Positions 33,051-45,507 of a DNA stretch of 64,000 bases are shown here, piece after piece. The DNA lies in the NCBI GenBank assembly GCA_019925095.2, contig CM034397.1, forward strand, positions 7,335,763 to 7,399,762, written 5' to 3'. A program made the position numbers and the translations under genes. Under the pieces are notes generated by a model, which did no database searches, was not told the DNA's origin, and saw only the letters and a program-made list of their open reading frames with translations. The stretch is from Dendrolimus kikuchii. Taxonomy: Eukaryota; Arthropoda; Insecta; Lepidoptera; Lasiocampidae. Position 1 is the stretch's first letter. Each line of letters opens with the position of its first letter.

Positions 33051-33368
33051 TATATATACTACTCTGTCAAAAACTTCGGTGGTTCGGGCATGTGGAAAGA
33101 ATGCGTGATGAAAGAATGAATAAACAGATATACAATGCAAAAGTGGATGGATGCAGAAGTCGTGGAAGGCCACGACACACCTTCCATGATCAAATTGATC
33201 GTGTACTAGCAGAAGGTTATGTCAGGAGCCTTAAGAACAGACGAGCGTGAATGACAAGAGTTATGAATGTCAAAGAAGCAAGTGAGGTGTGTAAGAATAA
33301 GCCTAAATGGCGCTCTGTTGTTCGTGCCTACCCCGCAAGGGAACTGGCGTGAAGTTATGTATGTATGT
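33051..33368 (+). mobile_element. LINE 3' fragment with (TATG)n tail (family R2T)
   Basis: A readable C-terminal LINE ORF segment lies on the plus strand: LRWFGHVERM-like (LRWFGHVERMRDERMNKQIY), DGCRSRGRPRHTFHDQIDRV, a TGA stop within NRRA*MTRVMNV, then CKNKPKWRSVVRAYPARELA and stop. It ends GTTATGTATGTATGT. The style (RWFGHVERM, GRPR, WR..V.) belongs to RTE-related LINEs. It is 5'-truncated and has one nonsense change. Confidence 0.75.
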
Positions 33369-34009
33369 CAAAAACGTACCGAGAAAAGATCAATAATACA
33401 CAAAATGTTAGTTATTCATTCAAATTTATTTTATCACCTTCAAAGTATGCTCCTTCAGAAACGATACATTTACGCCAACGAATAATTCAATCATCAAAAC
33501 ATTTTTTAACGCTTTTTCCATATTCGAGTTTAGTTATCGACGCGAATTCTCCTTTATATCTTTTACCGAATGAAAACCTGTACCTGACAAATGTGGACAA
33601 AGTCGCGGGTAAATCCTAGTATTGAATAAAATAATACACCTTTGTTTTTCTTACAATATAAATTTTAATTGAATTGTGTCTTTAAGTGATTAATATTTTC
33701 TACTATACTATTTAATTTTAGACGCGTCTTAAGTTATCCAAGACAATTAAACATCATTAAATAGCGTAAGTCATTGCAAAAATCCTGTTTGTAATGTACG
33801 AAGATGATCTTCTAAGGGAAAACAGTCTATAGATTTCAATATTATTACACAAAGAATATAACACGTGTGCATGAGCTGATTCGTCCACAGGTTCCTGTTT
33901 ACAAATTCTGTGAGAAAATGAATTAAATTTCTAGTCTATTTTCACAGATGGATAACTCGGTCGATATAAGTACGATCTACATAATGCACTGCTGCCTATG
34001 AATGTTAGG

Positions 34010-34255
34010 TATCTATACTAATATTATATAGAGGAAAGATTTGTATTTTTATATGTTTGTAATGAATAAACTCATAAACTACTGAACCGATTTCAAAAAT
34101 TCTTTCACCTTAGAACACTACATTATCCCAGATTAATATGGGCTGTATTTATTACTATAAAAAATTAGGGATCCCTACTAAAACTGCAATAATGTGTAAA
34201 AAAAAATAGTGTTTGTCGTCTACCGGAACCGCTAGTATTCAAATAATTATATGTT
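34010..34255 (+). repeat. Dispersed repeat (TATACTAATATTATA...CCGCTAG)
   Basis: It runs from CTATACTAATATTATATAGAGG via TGAACCGATTTCAAAAATTCTTTC to ACCGGAACCGCTAGT. The copy split by the RTE insertion at 41.53-42.23 kb follows the same plan. Confidence 0.65.
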
Positions 34256-35960
34256 CTATTGTCGGACATGCAGACAGATTGAAGCTTTTATACTACTACC
34301 AAGTATTAATTAAAATAGCAAAAATAAAAGTGTCTTGCGGCTGTTATATTTTAATATCCTCCGCATAAAAATATAATAATAAAATATACATCATGCAAAG
34401 ACTCTTTGCAAGCAAGGTAATAACGATCAAATTTTCGGTCGAAAATATAATAGTTACGAAATTCACTGATCGGCATTAAGCGTGCGAAATATGAAGACTC
34501 GGACACGTCTGTTTAGTGCTAAACTTTCCAAGCAACTGCTTAAAGTAGGGTACAGGACCAATATGCAGTCCTTATTATTATTATTATTGGCTAGTCGAAA
34601 CTAGTGGTAACTAGTGGAAGTGGTTCCCGCATACGAGTTCTATGACAAGAGTACACAGAAATCTCCGCTTGCGGGCCAATAAACCTTAAAGATTACGCAA
34701 AAGACGATGTATGATAGCTATTCCTGGGATGAATTTTTGTGAGCAACCAAGAAGTAAAGAGCAAGCAAAGGGCAAATACATATTCTCTTTATAAAATCGT
34801 TATTTTCGACTCTCCATACCATTTCCAATTCTTCCTAAAAACTATTAGCTGCCTTTAAAATAATATTTTTTTAGGAAAATTGTTATATATATATGCCACT
34901 TTATAAAGGAAAAGCAAAATCTCTGCAAGAGTAGGAATAGTCACAGATTTCATTCATGAATGCAAAAATATTTTTCAGTGCAAAAAGGCTATCACGAGAC
35001 AGATGTTGAAAAATCCTAGCGATTTATTTTCATAGTTCTGCTGTCATTAATCAGTCCACATAATTGTCATACCCCCTAACTACATATCCCCGGGCAGCAA
35101 AAAATATCGTCTTTAATATATTACATACCGCAAGTTTTCCGCTATTGTAGTACTTATACAAGTTTTCCAAAGAAATCGTCAATCTGCTTAACCTCTTCAG
35201 TGAATATGTCGAGAATGTTACGATGGTTCAAACGTGCTCAAGTTATACTCTTCCGTCGCAGCAGTAGTTTTCGCATCACATAATAAATGTGACTATAATT
35301 CTACTAAGTGCTAGTTCCCGTTAATTTGCAAGTATGGTGACAAAATATCAAAATTAATTATGACATTTGTTTATTATAATAATAGCGGGGAAGTTACGTG
35401 CAAAGTTATTTGTTATTTTACTTTAATGTAACGGCGAAACATGCAATTCACCCACGGTAGCATGTAAGTTCAATCATTTTACAGTTTTTACACTTACGCA
35501 AAGGCCTGGCAGCTAATGTGAACTTAAGGTCACTAGAAAGAACACCGCACCCGTGGCCGCCCCCGTGCTTTCAAATTGTACATGAACAAGCAGTATATTC
35601 ATCATACGGCTACATTGTTAACGCTTGTGGGTTTCATTTCTCTGTGACATTTGAATTTTGTAATGAACTAATTTAAATAGTCAACGGATTTCAAACAATG
35701 GCGTTCATATCTCACGAACACACTCAGAAAGCTTAACAATCTACATATTTAAATATATAATACCTGCAAGTATGTATAACATTAGACAGTTAGAAATCTT
35801 AAATCATACGATTATTGGAAAAAATAGCAGATATTAATTTGAAAAATTCTTTCATTTTCATTTCATTTATTTCTCGTATGTACTAATGTAGGTCATTAAT
35901 GGCGTAATTTTTAACGCAATAAAACAGACACATTTGGCCACGGTCACTAACCATAATAAT
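34256..35960. other. Gene-free AT-rich stretch
   Basis: Nothing recognisable apart from a short (TTA)n run near 34570 and CTAGT repeats near 34590-34615. Confidence 0.5.
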
Positions 35961-35972
35961 ATCCCAGATGGA

Positions 35973-37554
35973 GCAGGCACAAAACGAACTTTAGTTAACA
36001 GTTCTCTTTTCTTTCACCATGTCCCTATTAATTGGGGTCGGCACAATATGTATTTTCCTTCCACACTCCTCTATTCTGACATACATCTTCTGTCACACCA
36101 CAAATCAACATATCATCCTTCACGCAATCCATCCATCTTTTTTTTGGTCTACCTGTACATCTGTACCCATCCATCTTGTAGTTTAACATTCTTTTTGTCA
36201 TGTGACTTTCATCCCTCCTCATTATATGCCCATACCAACTTGGTCTTCTGCCTCTCAATTTTTCTGTTACGGGTGCAACTTTCAAAGATCCCTTTATGTA
36301 CTCATTTCTCACCTTATCCATTCTTGTAACACCACATATCCACCTCAACATTCTCATCTCAGCTGAGTGGAGACGTTTGTGGTTTATCACTTTAGTGGCC
36401 CAACATTCGGACCCGTATAGCATAACTGGTCGTATGACAGACTTTGTATAATTTATATATTTGACCTTTTAGTTTCAGTGGCATTAGTTTGTCGCACGTC
36501 ACACCAGTTACCTGTCTCCACTTTTTAGTCATGCTACATTTATTCTTCTCCTTACATCCCTCTCTATATCACAATTGCTCTGCAGTAGTGAACCAAGGTA
36601 TCTGTATTCTGAATCAGCCACATTACATGGTAATGTGGCTGATTGTAGTTTGAGAGGCACAGCACTAAAGGTCTCGACGAAATCACAAAACAGGTATTCA
36701 GTTTTATTTCTGCTTATTTTAATCCAACGCCCTCTAGTGCTTGCCGCCACCTGTCTAGTTTGTTTTGAAGTGCCACCCCGTCTTCATCTACCAGGACAAT
36801 ATCGTCTGCGAAGAGCATGCACCAGGGGGCCTCATCCTGTTCCTCTGCGGTCAGTGCATCCATGACCAGCAGAAACAGGTAAGGACTTAAGGCGGATCCC
36901 TGGTGTAAGCCTACCTTCACAGGAAACTTGTTCGTCGTTCCTATTGCAGAGCCGACTTGTGTACTAACATTCTTATACATGCTTTTTATCAATCTTACGT
37001 ACTTTTCTGGCACACCTTTCGCTCTGTGGACCCACCACAGAACTTTTCGGAGGACGCGATCATATGCTTTCTCAAGATCTATGAAAACCATATGGAGATT
37101 TTATACTGTCTGTATTTTTCCATTAGTTGGTGTATTGAAAATATGGCATCTGTTGTGCTACAACCAGGCATAAGCCCGGACTGGGATAGCGTCACCTCCG
37201 TTTCCTTCCGTAGTCGGTCCTTAATCACTTTCTCCCATGCTTTCATAGTATGTGACAGCAACTTTATTCTTCTATAGTTATTACAGTCTTGGATATCACA
37301 TTTTTGCTTGAATATGGGCACCAGATATGATTGGTGCCACTCCTTTAGTTAACAGTTATTAACATTATTACGAATGGTTCCTATTAAACTGATGAAAGCA
37401 GTAACATGTTTAATATTCCTTACATTGTCTATTCAAGAATTCATTCGAATCGCAATTTGTGGAACTCAAGATCTACCATTGTTACAATAATTAAAAAAAA
37501 ACCTCATTTTGTTGACTATTCAGAAATCGTAACAGTGCGACTGGCAAAAAATAA
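35973..37554 (-). mobile_element. RTE-clade LINE, 5'-truncated pseudo-copy
   Basis: Minus-strand RT motifs appear in order: FKQKCDIQDCNNYRRIKLLS (37.3 kb), QSGLMPGCSTTDAI, MVFIDLEKAYDRV (37.09), VGLHQGSALSPYLF, CMLFADDIVLVDED (36.8), then YRYLGSLLQ, MLYGSECWATK (36.42), EMRMLRWICGVTRMDKVRNE, SWYGHIMRRDE and GRPKKRWMD. Frameshifts separate the blocks. The 11-mer TCCCAGATGGA at 35962-35972 and 37555-37565 is the candidate target duplication. The part between ~37.4 and 37.55 kb is too diverged to read. RT-active-site FADD is intact, but the copy is broken. Confidence 0.85.
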
Positions 37555-37565
37555 TCCCAGATGGA

Positions 37566-39360
37566 ATAAATTGCTTCGCCTGCGAAAGAAGTTTTCTTTT
37601 GTAATAATTTTATTTATTACAAGCATATGTCGGCGACTTCGTCTGTTCGTTGTCGTATACGTCTGTCTGTGTTGTGTCTGTTGCAGTCATTGTGGTCAAA
37701 AACTACTAAGTCTATATAGACGACATTTTGGAGGAAGGTATGCTATATTTGTTGCAACTGAATTTTATAGTCAAAACTTAAAATGTATTAAAAATTAGAG
37801 GTGGTCGTCGTACATAACTTGCATAGAGGTTAGAAACATCAGTCATTCTCGTGTTTTCAAAATTTTCATTTCATATTTTAAAAGTTAGAGAAGCGAGATG
37901 GCAGGGATCAGGATTTTGGGAAATCGTATTTCGCCATTAATTGACTAATTAGTGGCGAGATATGAGAAAAAGAAATAAGTTATTAAAGAACATATTTTAT
38001 GTTTGTTTTTCAAGATTTGTTTGTTATATAATAATAATAAACACTTAATTGTAAAAAAAGGCTTTCATATGCGATTTTTTGTCTACTTTTATTTCCTTAT
38101 GTTATGCAACGTTGTTTTTTAGATGACATATTTTCAAAGGCTTGTGTTTAAAATATAATATTTCATTGTGTATAAATAATTAATTAAATAAAAATAACAA
38201 AATTTTGGAATTTTTACAATAAAAAAAGAAAAGGAGTTAAGAAAGTAACATATGAAATCTTTTTTAACAAATAACTTCGTTTTATTTAAAAAAAAACAAG
38301 TACGAGTAATCAAATTTATAAATTGAAAGATAAAATTGTATACCTCTAATATCGGCGAAAGTGATTTTACAACATTACCCTCCATAAAGCAAACGCAATA
38401 CTTGCAAAATGGTGGATGGAAAAAACGCGGTAAATATATTTTTAGATATCTAAACAACAGTCTTTCAGTGTATTTAAAAAACAAGAAAAAAAATATCAAG
38501 CATTATGTATAAATTAGCAGCGCCTTGGGATATCAATTCTGCTAAAATGAAAAACCCAAGAACGTCGATTACTGCATTGCCATTAGTAGGGCGGAACAGG
38601 TTACATCATATTAAGTACTTTAATTCTAGATTTTTTTTTACCTATAAATGTGCTAAAGGAAGAATAATGTCTTAATATCGGGTGGAATCTTTTAGCCGTT
38701 AAGTACGATAGAAATAAAGTTCCGTCCTTGTCACTCACTTGTCCAAGGCAGCGCCCTCCGCTGTATTAGCATGCAAATTGATGACCCCACAATTTATAGC
38801 CCCGGTAACCTTGTTTTGAAATAGGTACGTCTGATTTATTTTGTGTAACCAAGTTTAATTCGGTCGTGGTTTATGACTTTAATTTGTTATCTCAGAGGGA
38901 TGGCTTTGTATTTTATAGATTTGCTTACCGCAATGAGAATACATTGTATTTTAAGCTGTATGGATGTTAATACACCTTTTGTTGTTTGAAAGCTAAAGAA
39001 CGTAACAACTAGTAAATAGTGAGTTTGAAAGATATTCTCCACTAAATACAAATAATAGCAAATAATAGTTTTTTCCCATTTTTTTTCGCTTCCATTTATA
39101 TTTTTTTGTACTTACTTATTTTCCTTTTTATATAATATACTATTAATTTACTACTCTGTATTATTGTACACGTCCGTAAATAAATATAAAATATAACACC
39201 ATTGAGATAATCATTTTATATAAAGTTACAAACATGATTTGTAAACAATCATATATATTATTAAAAAATAATATTTATTAGGATTATTTCGTATATACGC
39301 ATATATTGGTATTCTATAAATGTGTCTGGATTTATGCATGTATTAAATTTATAAATTAGT
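37566..39360. other. Gene-free AT-rich stretch
   Basis: No supported gene. A 130-codon plus frame (37406-37798) runs partly through the LINE and lacks domain features. The 121-codon minus frame near 38.2-38.5 kb is F/K/N/I-rich, as expected by chance in AT-rich DNA. Confidence 0.5.
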
Positions 39361-39369
39361 GTACGTATG

Positions 39370-39580
39370 TATATTTAAATTGTACAGTCCTATCTTTTTT
39401 CTGCTCCACCTACATCGCCATATTCTTAACTAATATATTTTAAGCTAGGTTGCTTGGAAGATACCGCTTATAGCGATAAGGCCGCTTGTTATTTTGCCAA
39501 AAAGTATTGTAATTATGCATTTTGTATTTGTTTATTTTGGTGAGCAATAAAGTGTTATCTATCTCTATCTATCTATCTGT
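39370..39580 (+). mobile_element. Jockey/CR1-type LINE 3' end with (CTAT)n tail
   Basis: TTGCTTGGAAGATACCGCTT, AGCGATAAGGCCGCTTG and TGAGCAATAAAGTGTTATC precede CTAT repeats at ~39557-39578. It belongs with family J at 18.79 and 27.93 kb. Confidence 0.7.
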
Positions 39581-39999
39581 TCGTTTTCTCAATATGCGTG
39601 GCAGGACACGCACTTGTCTGATTTTTTAAATTAAAACTACACAGCAAAACATTTCAATCAATCATGTTTCCGCCAAAAAATTTCGCTTGTTTTTTGTTAT
39701 GATTCCATATACCCATTTCGTTTTCCCACGAAACATTTTTACGGCAACGTATTTTCCCATGACGAAAATAAACAAAGACAGTATATTTGAATTGAAGCGC
39801 TTCGACACCGTATCTTAGACTGATGTATGCAGGTGTTTGTCATGCGAGGCTTTATTTGGTATGCATATAGATATACATGTATAGGTACTGTAAGGGAGAA
39901 CTGCAGACGTTGATACAAGTCCAATTAAACAATCGACAGTGAATTGAATTGAATAGATAATCTACATGGTGTACTACTATTCAGTATATTACTTCCTGC

Positions 40000-40222
40000 G
40001 GCCGAGCGCCTTATCGTACAAAGTGACAAAACAACCCACAGCCAGGTGGTAGGATATTTGCCGGTCTAGACGGCTACCACCCCTGGTCTGGAGTAAGCCG
40101 CTCTAACATCTCCCGTCTCGTTTTATAGAGCGACAGCACATTGGAAGTACCTTTGGTGTTATAATAATTATAGAAGATGGTAACCGCTTACCATCGGTCT
40201 ACCTATCTTCTCAAACCATACA
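40000..40222 (+). repeat. Family-A repeat, diverged
   Basis: CTGCGGCCGAGCGCCTTATCG, ACAACCCACAGCCAGGTGG, CTACCACCCCTGGTC and GATGGTAACCGCTTACCATC follow family-A order, with many substitutions and no first ~30 bp. Confidence 0.75.
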
Positions 40223-41164
40223 ATAAAAACCTTAAGAGCTTTGTAAAAGACAAAAAGCGTTTTTTCATTGATTCCTCAGCCAAGATTACACACTTTATAG
40301 CGGTGAAAAAAATATATGTTAACATTTGTGAGGAAAATTGCTGTAACGCATTTTCGATCATTTATTTCGATAAAAAAAAATGCAAACCTTTTAACATGTC
40401 CTTTAATATGTAATATGCTTATTACTGTTAAATTTACATCGCTAAAATTAATAACAGAAACTTATAATATTTTAACAAATACAATTATCTTTTTTTTCTG
40501 TCACGTAACGTATTTAATAAATAATTATTTTGCAATAAATCACTTTGTAACGCTCTAAAACTATTAAGACCATCTTCAGTGTAGATACACAATGGGAGCA
40601 GCACAGAGGAAGGGATCCTTGGCCGTAATGGTGGAATTTATAAATTCATATTTGGAAAAATAATATTCAATGAACCGTACCTCAGAGCAATAGTTAAAGC
40701 TATTATTCTGAAGCCAGTCTGTTAAAAAATTATGTCTGTATTCAATGTGTGGGAAGCACAAACTTATTTATATATTCCTTAACTAAATTAAACTGTATTT
40801 CCTATGTTAGCTTAACAACAGTCGTCGTAATTACTCGTAGATCGATCAATTAGATAGTAGGTTAAATATAACTGGACAAAATTACGAAACTGTCTCTTCA
40901 TGTCACTTTGTAGTCCCTTGCGCGGATCATGTTGAAAGGGTTTAAGTGTTTCCAGCAAAAGCATTTTAGCTTTCGTATGTGAGAGTGTTCCCGGTATAAA
41001 TTTATACCTAAATTCCCCGCACCTAAGTAGGTATACACATATTCCTATGAGCCGAACAATTTTGAAGTGCTCTTTATTTGTCGGCATATTATACCGGCTA
41101 AGCCTAAATTTCAAATGTTTTTATGCTGGTTTTATCTTTAGCTCGGCATTATAAAGTTTCAGTA

Positions 41165-41260
41165 TCTTAGTGACTAACGCACTCACCTGATATTGCAATT
41201 ATGTAGATTCGAATCGTAGCCGGGGTGGTTCCCGGCTACGATTCAAACCTAATGCTTCGC
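41165..41260 (+). repeat. tRNA-like/SINE fragment with a perfect hairpin
   Basis: TTAGTGACTAACGCACTCACC followed by a GATTCGAATC B-box-like word looks like a tRNA-derived head. GAATCGTAGCCGGG (41211-41224) is exactly inverted at 41231-41244 with a 6-nt loop. As the second arm carries an inverted B box, two SINE heads may have recombined. Confidence 0.5.
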
Positions 41261-41529
41261 TAGCATCTACACTTATAAACTTGCAAATATGTGAAACCCG
41301 CCTATTCAGCTTTCATAAGCGTGACGTATACCATCCCTTGACCTAAAGATAGAGAGACCCGAGCTGAACAGTGAGACGTAATGATGGTGATGTAATGATT
41401 TTATGTAGGTTATATGTTACAAAGAATGAGACCAAAACTGAACTAGAGGAAAAAGACGATTAGACACTCATAATACATACCTTGATATATTGTTATAAGT
41501 AGGCAAGATCTTAAACTTGCCTCTGATTT

Positions 41530-42235
41530 TATCTATACTAATATTAATATCATAAAGAAGAAAGATTTGCATTTTTGTATGTTTGTTACGTCGTCGTCGT
41601 CGTCAGTCATTCGCAGTCGAGTGTTGGACGTAGGCCTCCCTAAGCCGGCGCAACTCATCCCTGTCCTCTGACTTCCTCATCCAGCGTCTACTAGCGACCT
41701 TGCACAGATCGTCGGTTCATCGGGCTGGAGGGCGTCCAACACTACATTTACCGAAACGCGGTCTTCACTCCAGGACTCGTCTGCTCCATCGGCCATCCGT
41801 CCTGCGGCATACGGGACGGATCCACTGCCACTTCAACTTACTAATTTTGCGAGTTATGTCCGTTACCTTGGTTCTCTTACGGATATCCTCATTTCTAATT
41901 TTATCCATAAAAGAAACACCCAACATAGCTCGCCCCATAGCCCGTTGAGCGATTTGGAACTTGTGGATCAATCCTGCCGTCAGTGTCCATGTCTCGGCCC
42001 CGTAAATCAGGACGGGGAGGACGCTCTGCTCGAAATTTTTGTCTTCAAGCATTGCGGAATACGTTTATTACGAATAAACTCAAAAACTGTTGGGCCGATT
42101 TAAAATATTCTTTCACCATTAGAATGCTACATAAACCCTGAGTAACTAATGTTGTACCTATGTAATTTAAATAATCGGGTTCAAAAATTTTTTCAAGGAC
42201 AACGTCTGCACGGACCGCTAGTCTCTAAATATAAA
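41530..42235 (+). repeat. Dispersed repeat split by an RTE insertion
   Basis: CTATACTAATATTAATATCATAAAG and TTTGCATTTTTGTATGTTTGTTACG lie left. GAATAAACTCAAAAACTG, GGCCGATTTAAAATATTCTTTC and ACGGACCGCTAGTCTC lie right. Together they reproduce the 34.0-kb repeat. Confidence 0.7.
41593..42058 (-). mobile_element. RTE-clade LINE 3' fragment with (CGA)n tail
   Basis: Minus-strand coding remnants include SVLPVLIYGAETWTLTAGLI, QRAMGRAMLGVSFMDKIRNE, KLKWQWIRPV, GRWSRRVLEWRP and SVGRPPARWTDDL, the C-terminus of a common lepidopteran RTE. The 3' end is a CGACGACGACG run. The flanks GTTTgTTACG and GTTTaTTACG look like a 10-bp target duplication with one change. It is 5'-truncated to ~465 bp. Confidence 0.8.
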
Positions 42236-42278
42236 GCTTGCATGATATCCTGTTATGCGACAATTGATTTTGTTTTAT

Positions 42279-42590
42279 ATCCGTGCAGGAACGGAGAAAG
42301 AGTACAATTACCTGCGGCCGGGCGGCCTGTCGTAAGAGGCGACTTAACAACCCACAGCCAGGTGGTAGGGCGTTTGCCCGACTGGATGGCTACCATCCCT
42401 CGTCTAGAGTATGTCGCCATAACAACCTTGAGTTGTGTTCCGGTATTAGTGACCAGGTTCCAGTGACCCTTAAGAGAGCAGCAGCGCATTTGTAGCACCT
42501 TTGGTGTTGCAAATGTCCATAGGCGATGGTAACCGCTTTCCATTAAGTGGGCCGTCTGCCTGTCTGGTGAACTCATGCAATAAAAAAAGC
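42279..42590 (+). repeat. Family-A SINE-like repeat, full length
   Basis: It starts ATCCGTGCAGGAACGG and ends TGCAATAAAAAAAG, ~310 bp. The 3' third (GTTGCAAATGTCCATAGGCGA to TGGGCCGTCTGCCTGTC) is shared with the CR1-like fragment at 46.96 kb. No intact ORF. No clear A/B boxes were identified. Confidence 0.8.
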
Positions 42591-43049
42591 ATATTTTAGA
42601 ATTCGAGGAACTCAGTTAATATTTACGGTTTGTTTAACAATTTCCCTTAGACCCAGAGGTCGAATCCTAGGTAAGGGTAAATATCTGTATTTGATACAAC
42701 AACATTTTTTATCACAAAACTTTTAACCCTTTCAAAAATATTGTGACGCAAACCTATTTATTCAAGATTTAACCTCCCCAAGGTATTTAGGCATCATTAT
42801 GCATGTTTAAATAAGTTAATTGTAAAACCCAAGCACCTGTTTATTTTACCAAAAAATTATTTATTTTGGTAAATAAATGTAATGAGAAGTGTCGATTAAC
42901 ACCAGAGCCTTTGTTATAAGTATATTCATTCGCCGTAAATTATTACACAAATACATCGATATTAAAGAAGAAAGAAAAGATAAAATATTTCCAAATTCAT
43001 CACATACAACAACTATAGAAATAAAAAATATTCAACATATTATTAAAGC

Positions 43050-43225
43050 ATTACTCCAGGTTTGATACCTGAAATAAAAAATCTCGTAAACGAATTTTCC
43101 GTTGTTTACTACGGTCTGGGTGTCTGAGATCGTCTCCAGAGCGGTCTGTTGTGAATTACCCATAATATAAGCATATCTTTCTTAACTTGGGGATATACAC
43201 GCCTGTCTGCCGATTTTATAATATA
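43050..43225 (+). mobile_element. tRNA-derived SINE (family C), diverged
   Basis: A weak B-box region (CCAGGTTTGATACCTG) is followed by GTTTACTACGGTCTGGGTGTCTG, AATTACCCATAATATAAGC and TTAACTTGGGGATATACACGCC. This matches the reverse complement of 56.64-56.87 kb. Confidence 0.6.
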
Positions 43226-43676
43226 ATTGTCCTAAACTGAATGACTAGACAATTTGTTTCAAAGATCACGTAGGTATATTATAATATAATAAATACCTAT
43301 GTCCTTCTATATTGTATCAATATGGTTATCTAATCCATTTAAGCACTCCGACATTAATGACGGTCCTGTTTCGGTCTGTGTCTACCACAAAATTTCCATG
43401 ACTACTCAATAAGCCGCCTTTGAAAATGTATTTAATTAAAAAAAATGAAATTTGGTAATTTATCTTCATCTTTCATTAAAACTCTTAGTCGCAAAAAATT
43501 ATGTAGGTATTCTCCACTATGTTTTGACCTAGCCAATAATTCAAGATGGTAGAGCTTAAAAATCATTTCAAAGACGTTGTTTATTCCTTTAATAATCAAA
43601 TTAATAATTTATTTTTAACAGAATTAGTATGTTTAAGATATTATATGTATACTGATTAGTTTTAAGATAGGATCTT

Positions 43677-43995
43677 ATCCGTGCAGGAACGGAGAAAGAA
43701 TACAATTTCCTGCGGCCAGGCGGCCTGTCGTAAAAGGCGACAAAACAACCCACAGCCAGGTGGTAGGGCATTTGCCCGACTGGATGGCTACCACCCCTGG
43801 TCTAAAGTATGTCGCTATAACAACCTTGAGTTGTGTTCCGGCATTAGTGACCAGCTTCCAGTCTCCCTTAAGAGAGCAGCAGCGCATTTGTAGCAACTTT
43901 GGTGTTGCAAATATCCATAGGCGATGGTAACCGCTTTCCATCAAGTGGGCCGTCTACCTGTCTGATAATCACCTGCAATAAAATAAAAATAAAAA
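43677..43995 (+). repeat. Family-A SINE-like repeat, full length
   Basis: The same 5' start and 3' end as the 42.28-kb copy, with few differences, so both are relatively young. The tail is AATAAAATAAAAATAAAAAAAA. Confidence 0.8.
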
Positions 43996-45149
43996 AAAGG
44001 ATATGGTTAGGCGCCTTATTTCCCTTCCTCTTGAGGGGTTTCCTAGGAAAGAGGTTTCCGCATATATATATAAACTCTAGTTTAGATATGGGCAGCACCA
44101 TCTTTGGGCGAGGCAAGAACCTTGCTGGCGGGCGAGTTCAGTCCGTCTATGGCCATCTTGTGATCATCGCGCGCGCGCACTACGTACACTATTAATAAAA
44201 CATTTTTGTGTAAAACCGCATCACCAAGATACTTTGTGTTACCTTTTTCAAGATTTTATAGCTAAATGACAAAACGGTATACATTCGTTACTCTTACAGA
44301 ACCCTTAGCTGTGCGTGACCTGACTGCGCCACTTGGCCGATTACAATCATGTTACACGATCTATATGTGACAATGTCACTCAAAACAATTCAAATGCAGT
44401 AGATATTTTGGGACTAGAACAAACTTTTATATGACATTATCAAGACTCCTCACTTTTCGCCCTCATCTCTGAAACAAACAACACTCTTCTGAGTTCTCCA
44501 AAAGCCCTCAGCTAATAAGAGTTGCGAGTCGATTCCGCGCTCCGGCGCTTTGTTTCTCTAAATTTACATTTATATTACTTGCTGAGTTTTAACCAATACT
44601 AGCACGAGAGCGGATCACCGCTAGCGAAATCAACGTTATACAGTAACTTGCTTAGAAATACTTTGTAAAAATTATATATTATAAAAATATCTTGTTTTTA
44701 GGCATGGGTCTACAGTACCAGCTTTATTTCATAACTATTATAACTTTTAAATTTTAGAAGATACCTAATAAAATATTTATTTTTTTAACATAATTGGCCT
44801 GAGTCTTAAAATATCCACACCTTTGATAGTCAAAATAGTTTAAAAATAAAATAAAACACAATTTTATCTAAGACATGTAACTATGCAGATATGTAGATAT
44901 TTTTCCTTTCTTCGTGATTACTCCGTACACAATAATCTGGCAACAAATAAAATACATAATAATGCTTTGATGTTCTATTCCATTATAATAATGAAATTAT
45001 ACATCAAAAAGCACACATTACTTAATTTCTATTGTGAGATCAAAGAGACATTGGAAGGCTTACTAATGTCATAAAACATTTTATTAGACTTCAAATTGAA
45101 GTGAAATTAATCTAACTTAAGTTAATACATTAAATTTTCAAAGACTAAA

Positions 45150-45400
45150 AGTACGTAGAATACTAAGCTTAGGTCACAGAACAACCTTTCTGTGAGTATT
45201 GAAGGGTTAGAGCAAAAATTAGGTAAAACAGACATGATTTTAAGGGATTTTTATTCAGAGCATATAGAAAGTATGGTCACAGCTATTTACTTTAGAATCC
45301 AAGAGAGGTTGCAAGAAGCTGATATTAGATGTCAAGTGTCCGTGTGTTTTTTTTTGCTTACTACAGCTAGCCATGCACTAAGAAAGATACCCTGTAACCT
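45150..45400 (+). pseudogene. Unrecognised coding-like segment
   Basis: A plus frame reads SIEGLEQKLGKTDMILRDFY then SEHIESMVTAIYF and RIQERLQEADIRCQ. Its composition (balanced charged and hydrophobic residues, amphipathic-helix pattern) is much more protein-like than the other AT-rich frames. There is no ATG start, and the frame runs into a poly-T stretch at 45348. It could be a decayed exon or a retroposed gene piece. I do not recognise the family. Confidence 0.3.
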
Positions 45401-45507
45401 ACACTATTGAATCGCCGATGAGCTGCGTTGATCAAAATGACACATTTAATATTAAGACTTTCTACACAACATTAACTTGTGTACATTTTTATTACATATA
45501 CTATAGA

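Noticed and set aside
35934..36329. 131-codon plus-strand frame
   Set aside because: Antisense of the RTE C-terminus; the minus strand carries the conserved LINE motifs.
38134..38499. 121-codon minus-strand frame
   Set aside because: F/K/I/N/L-rich composition of AT-rich DNA, with no motif or repeat copy.
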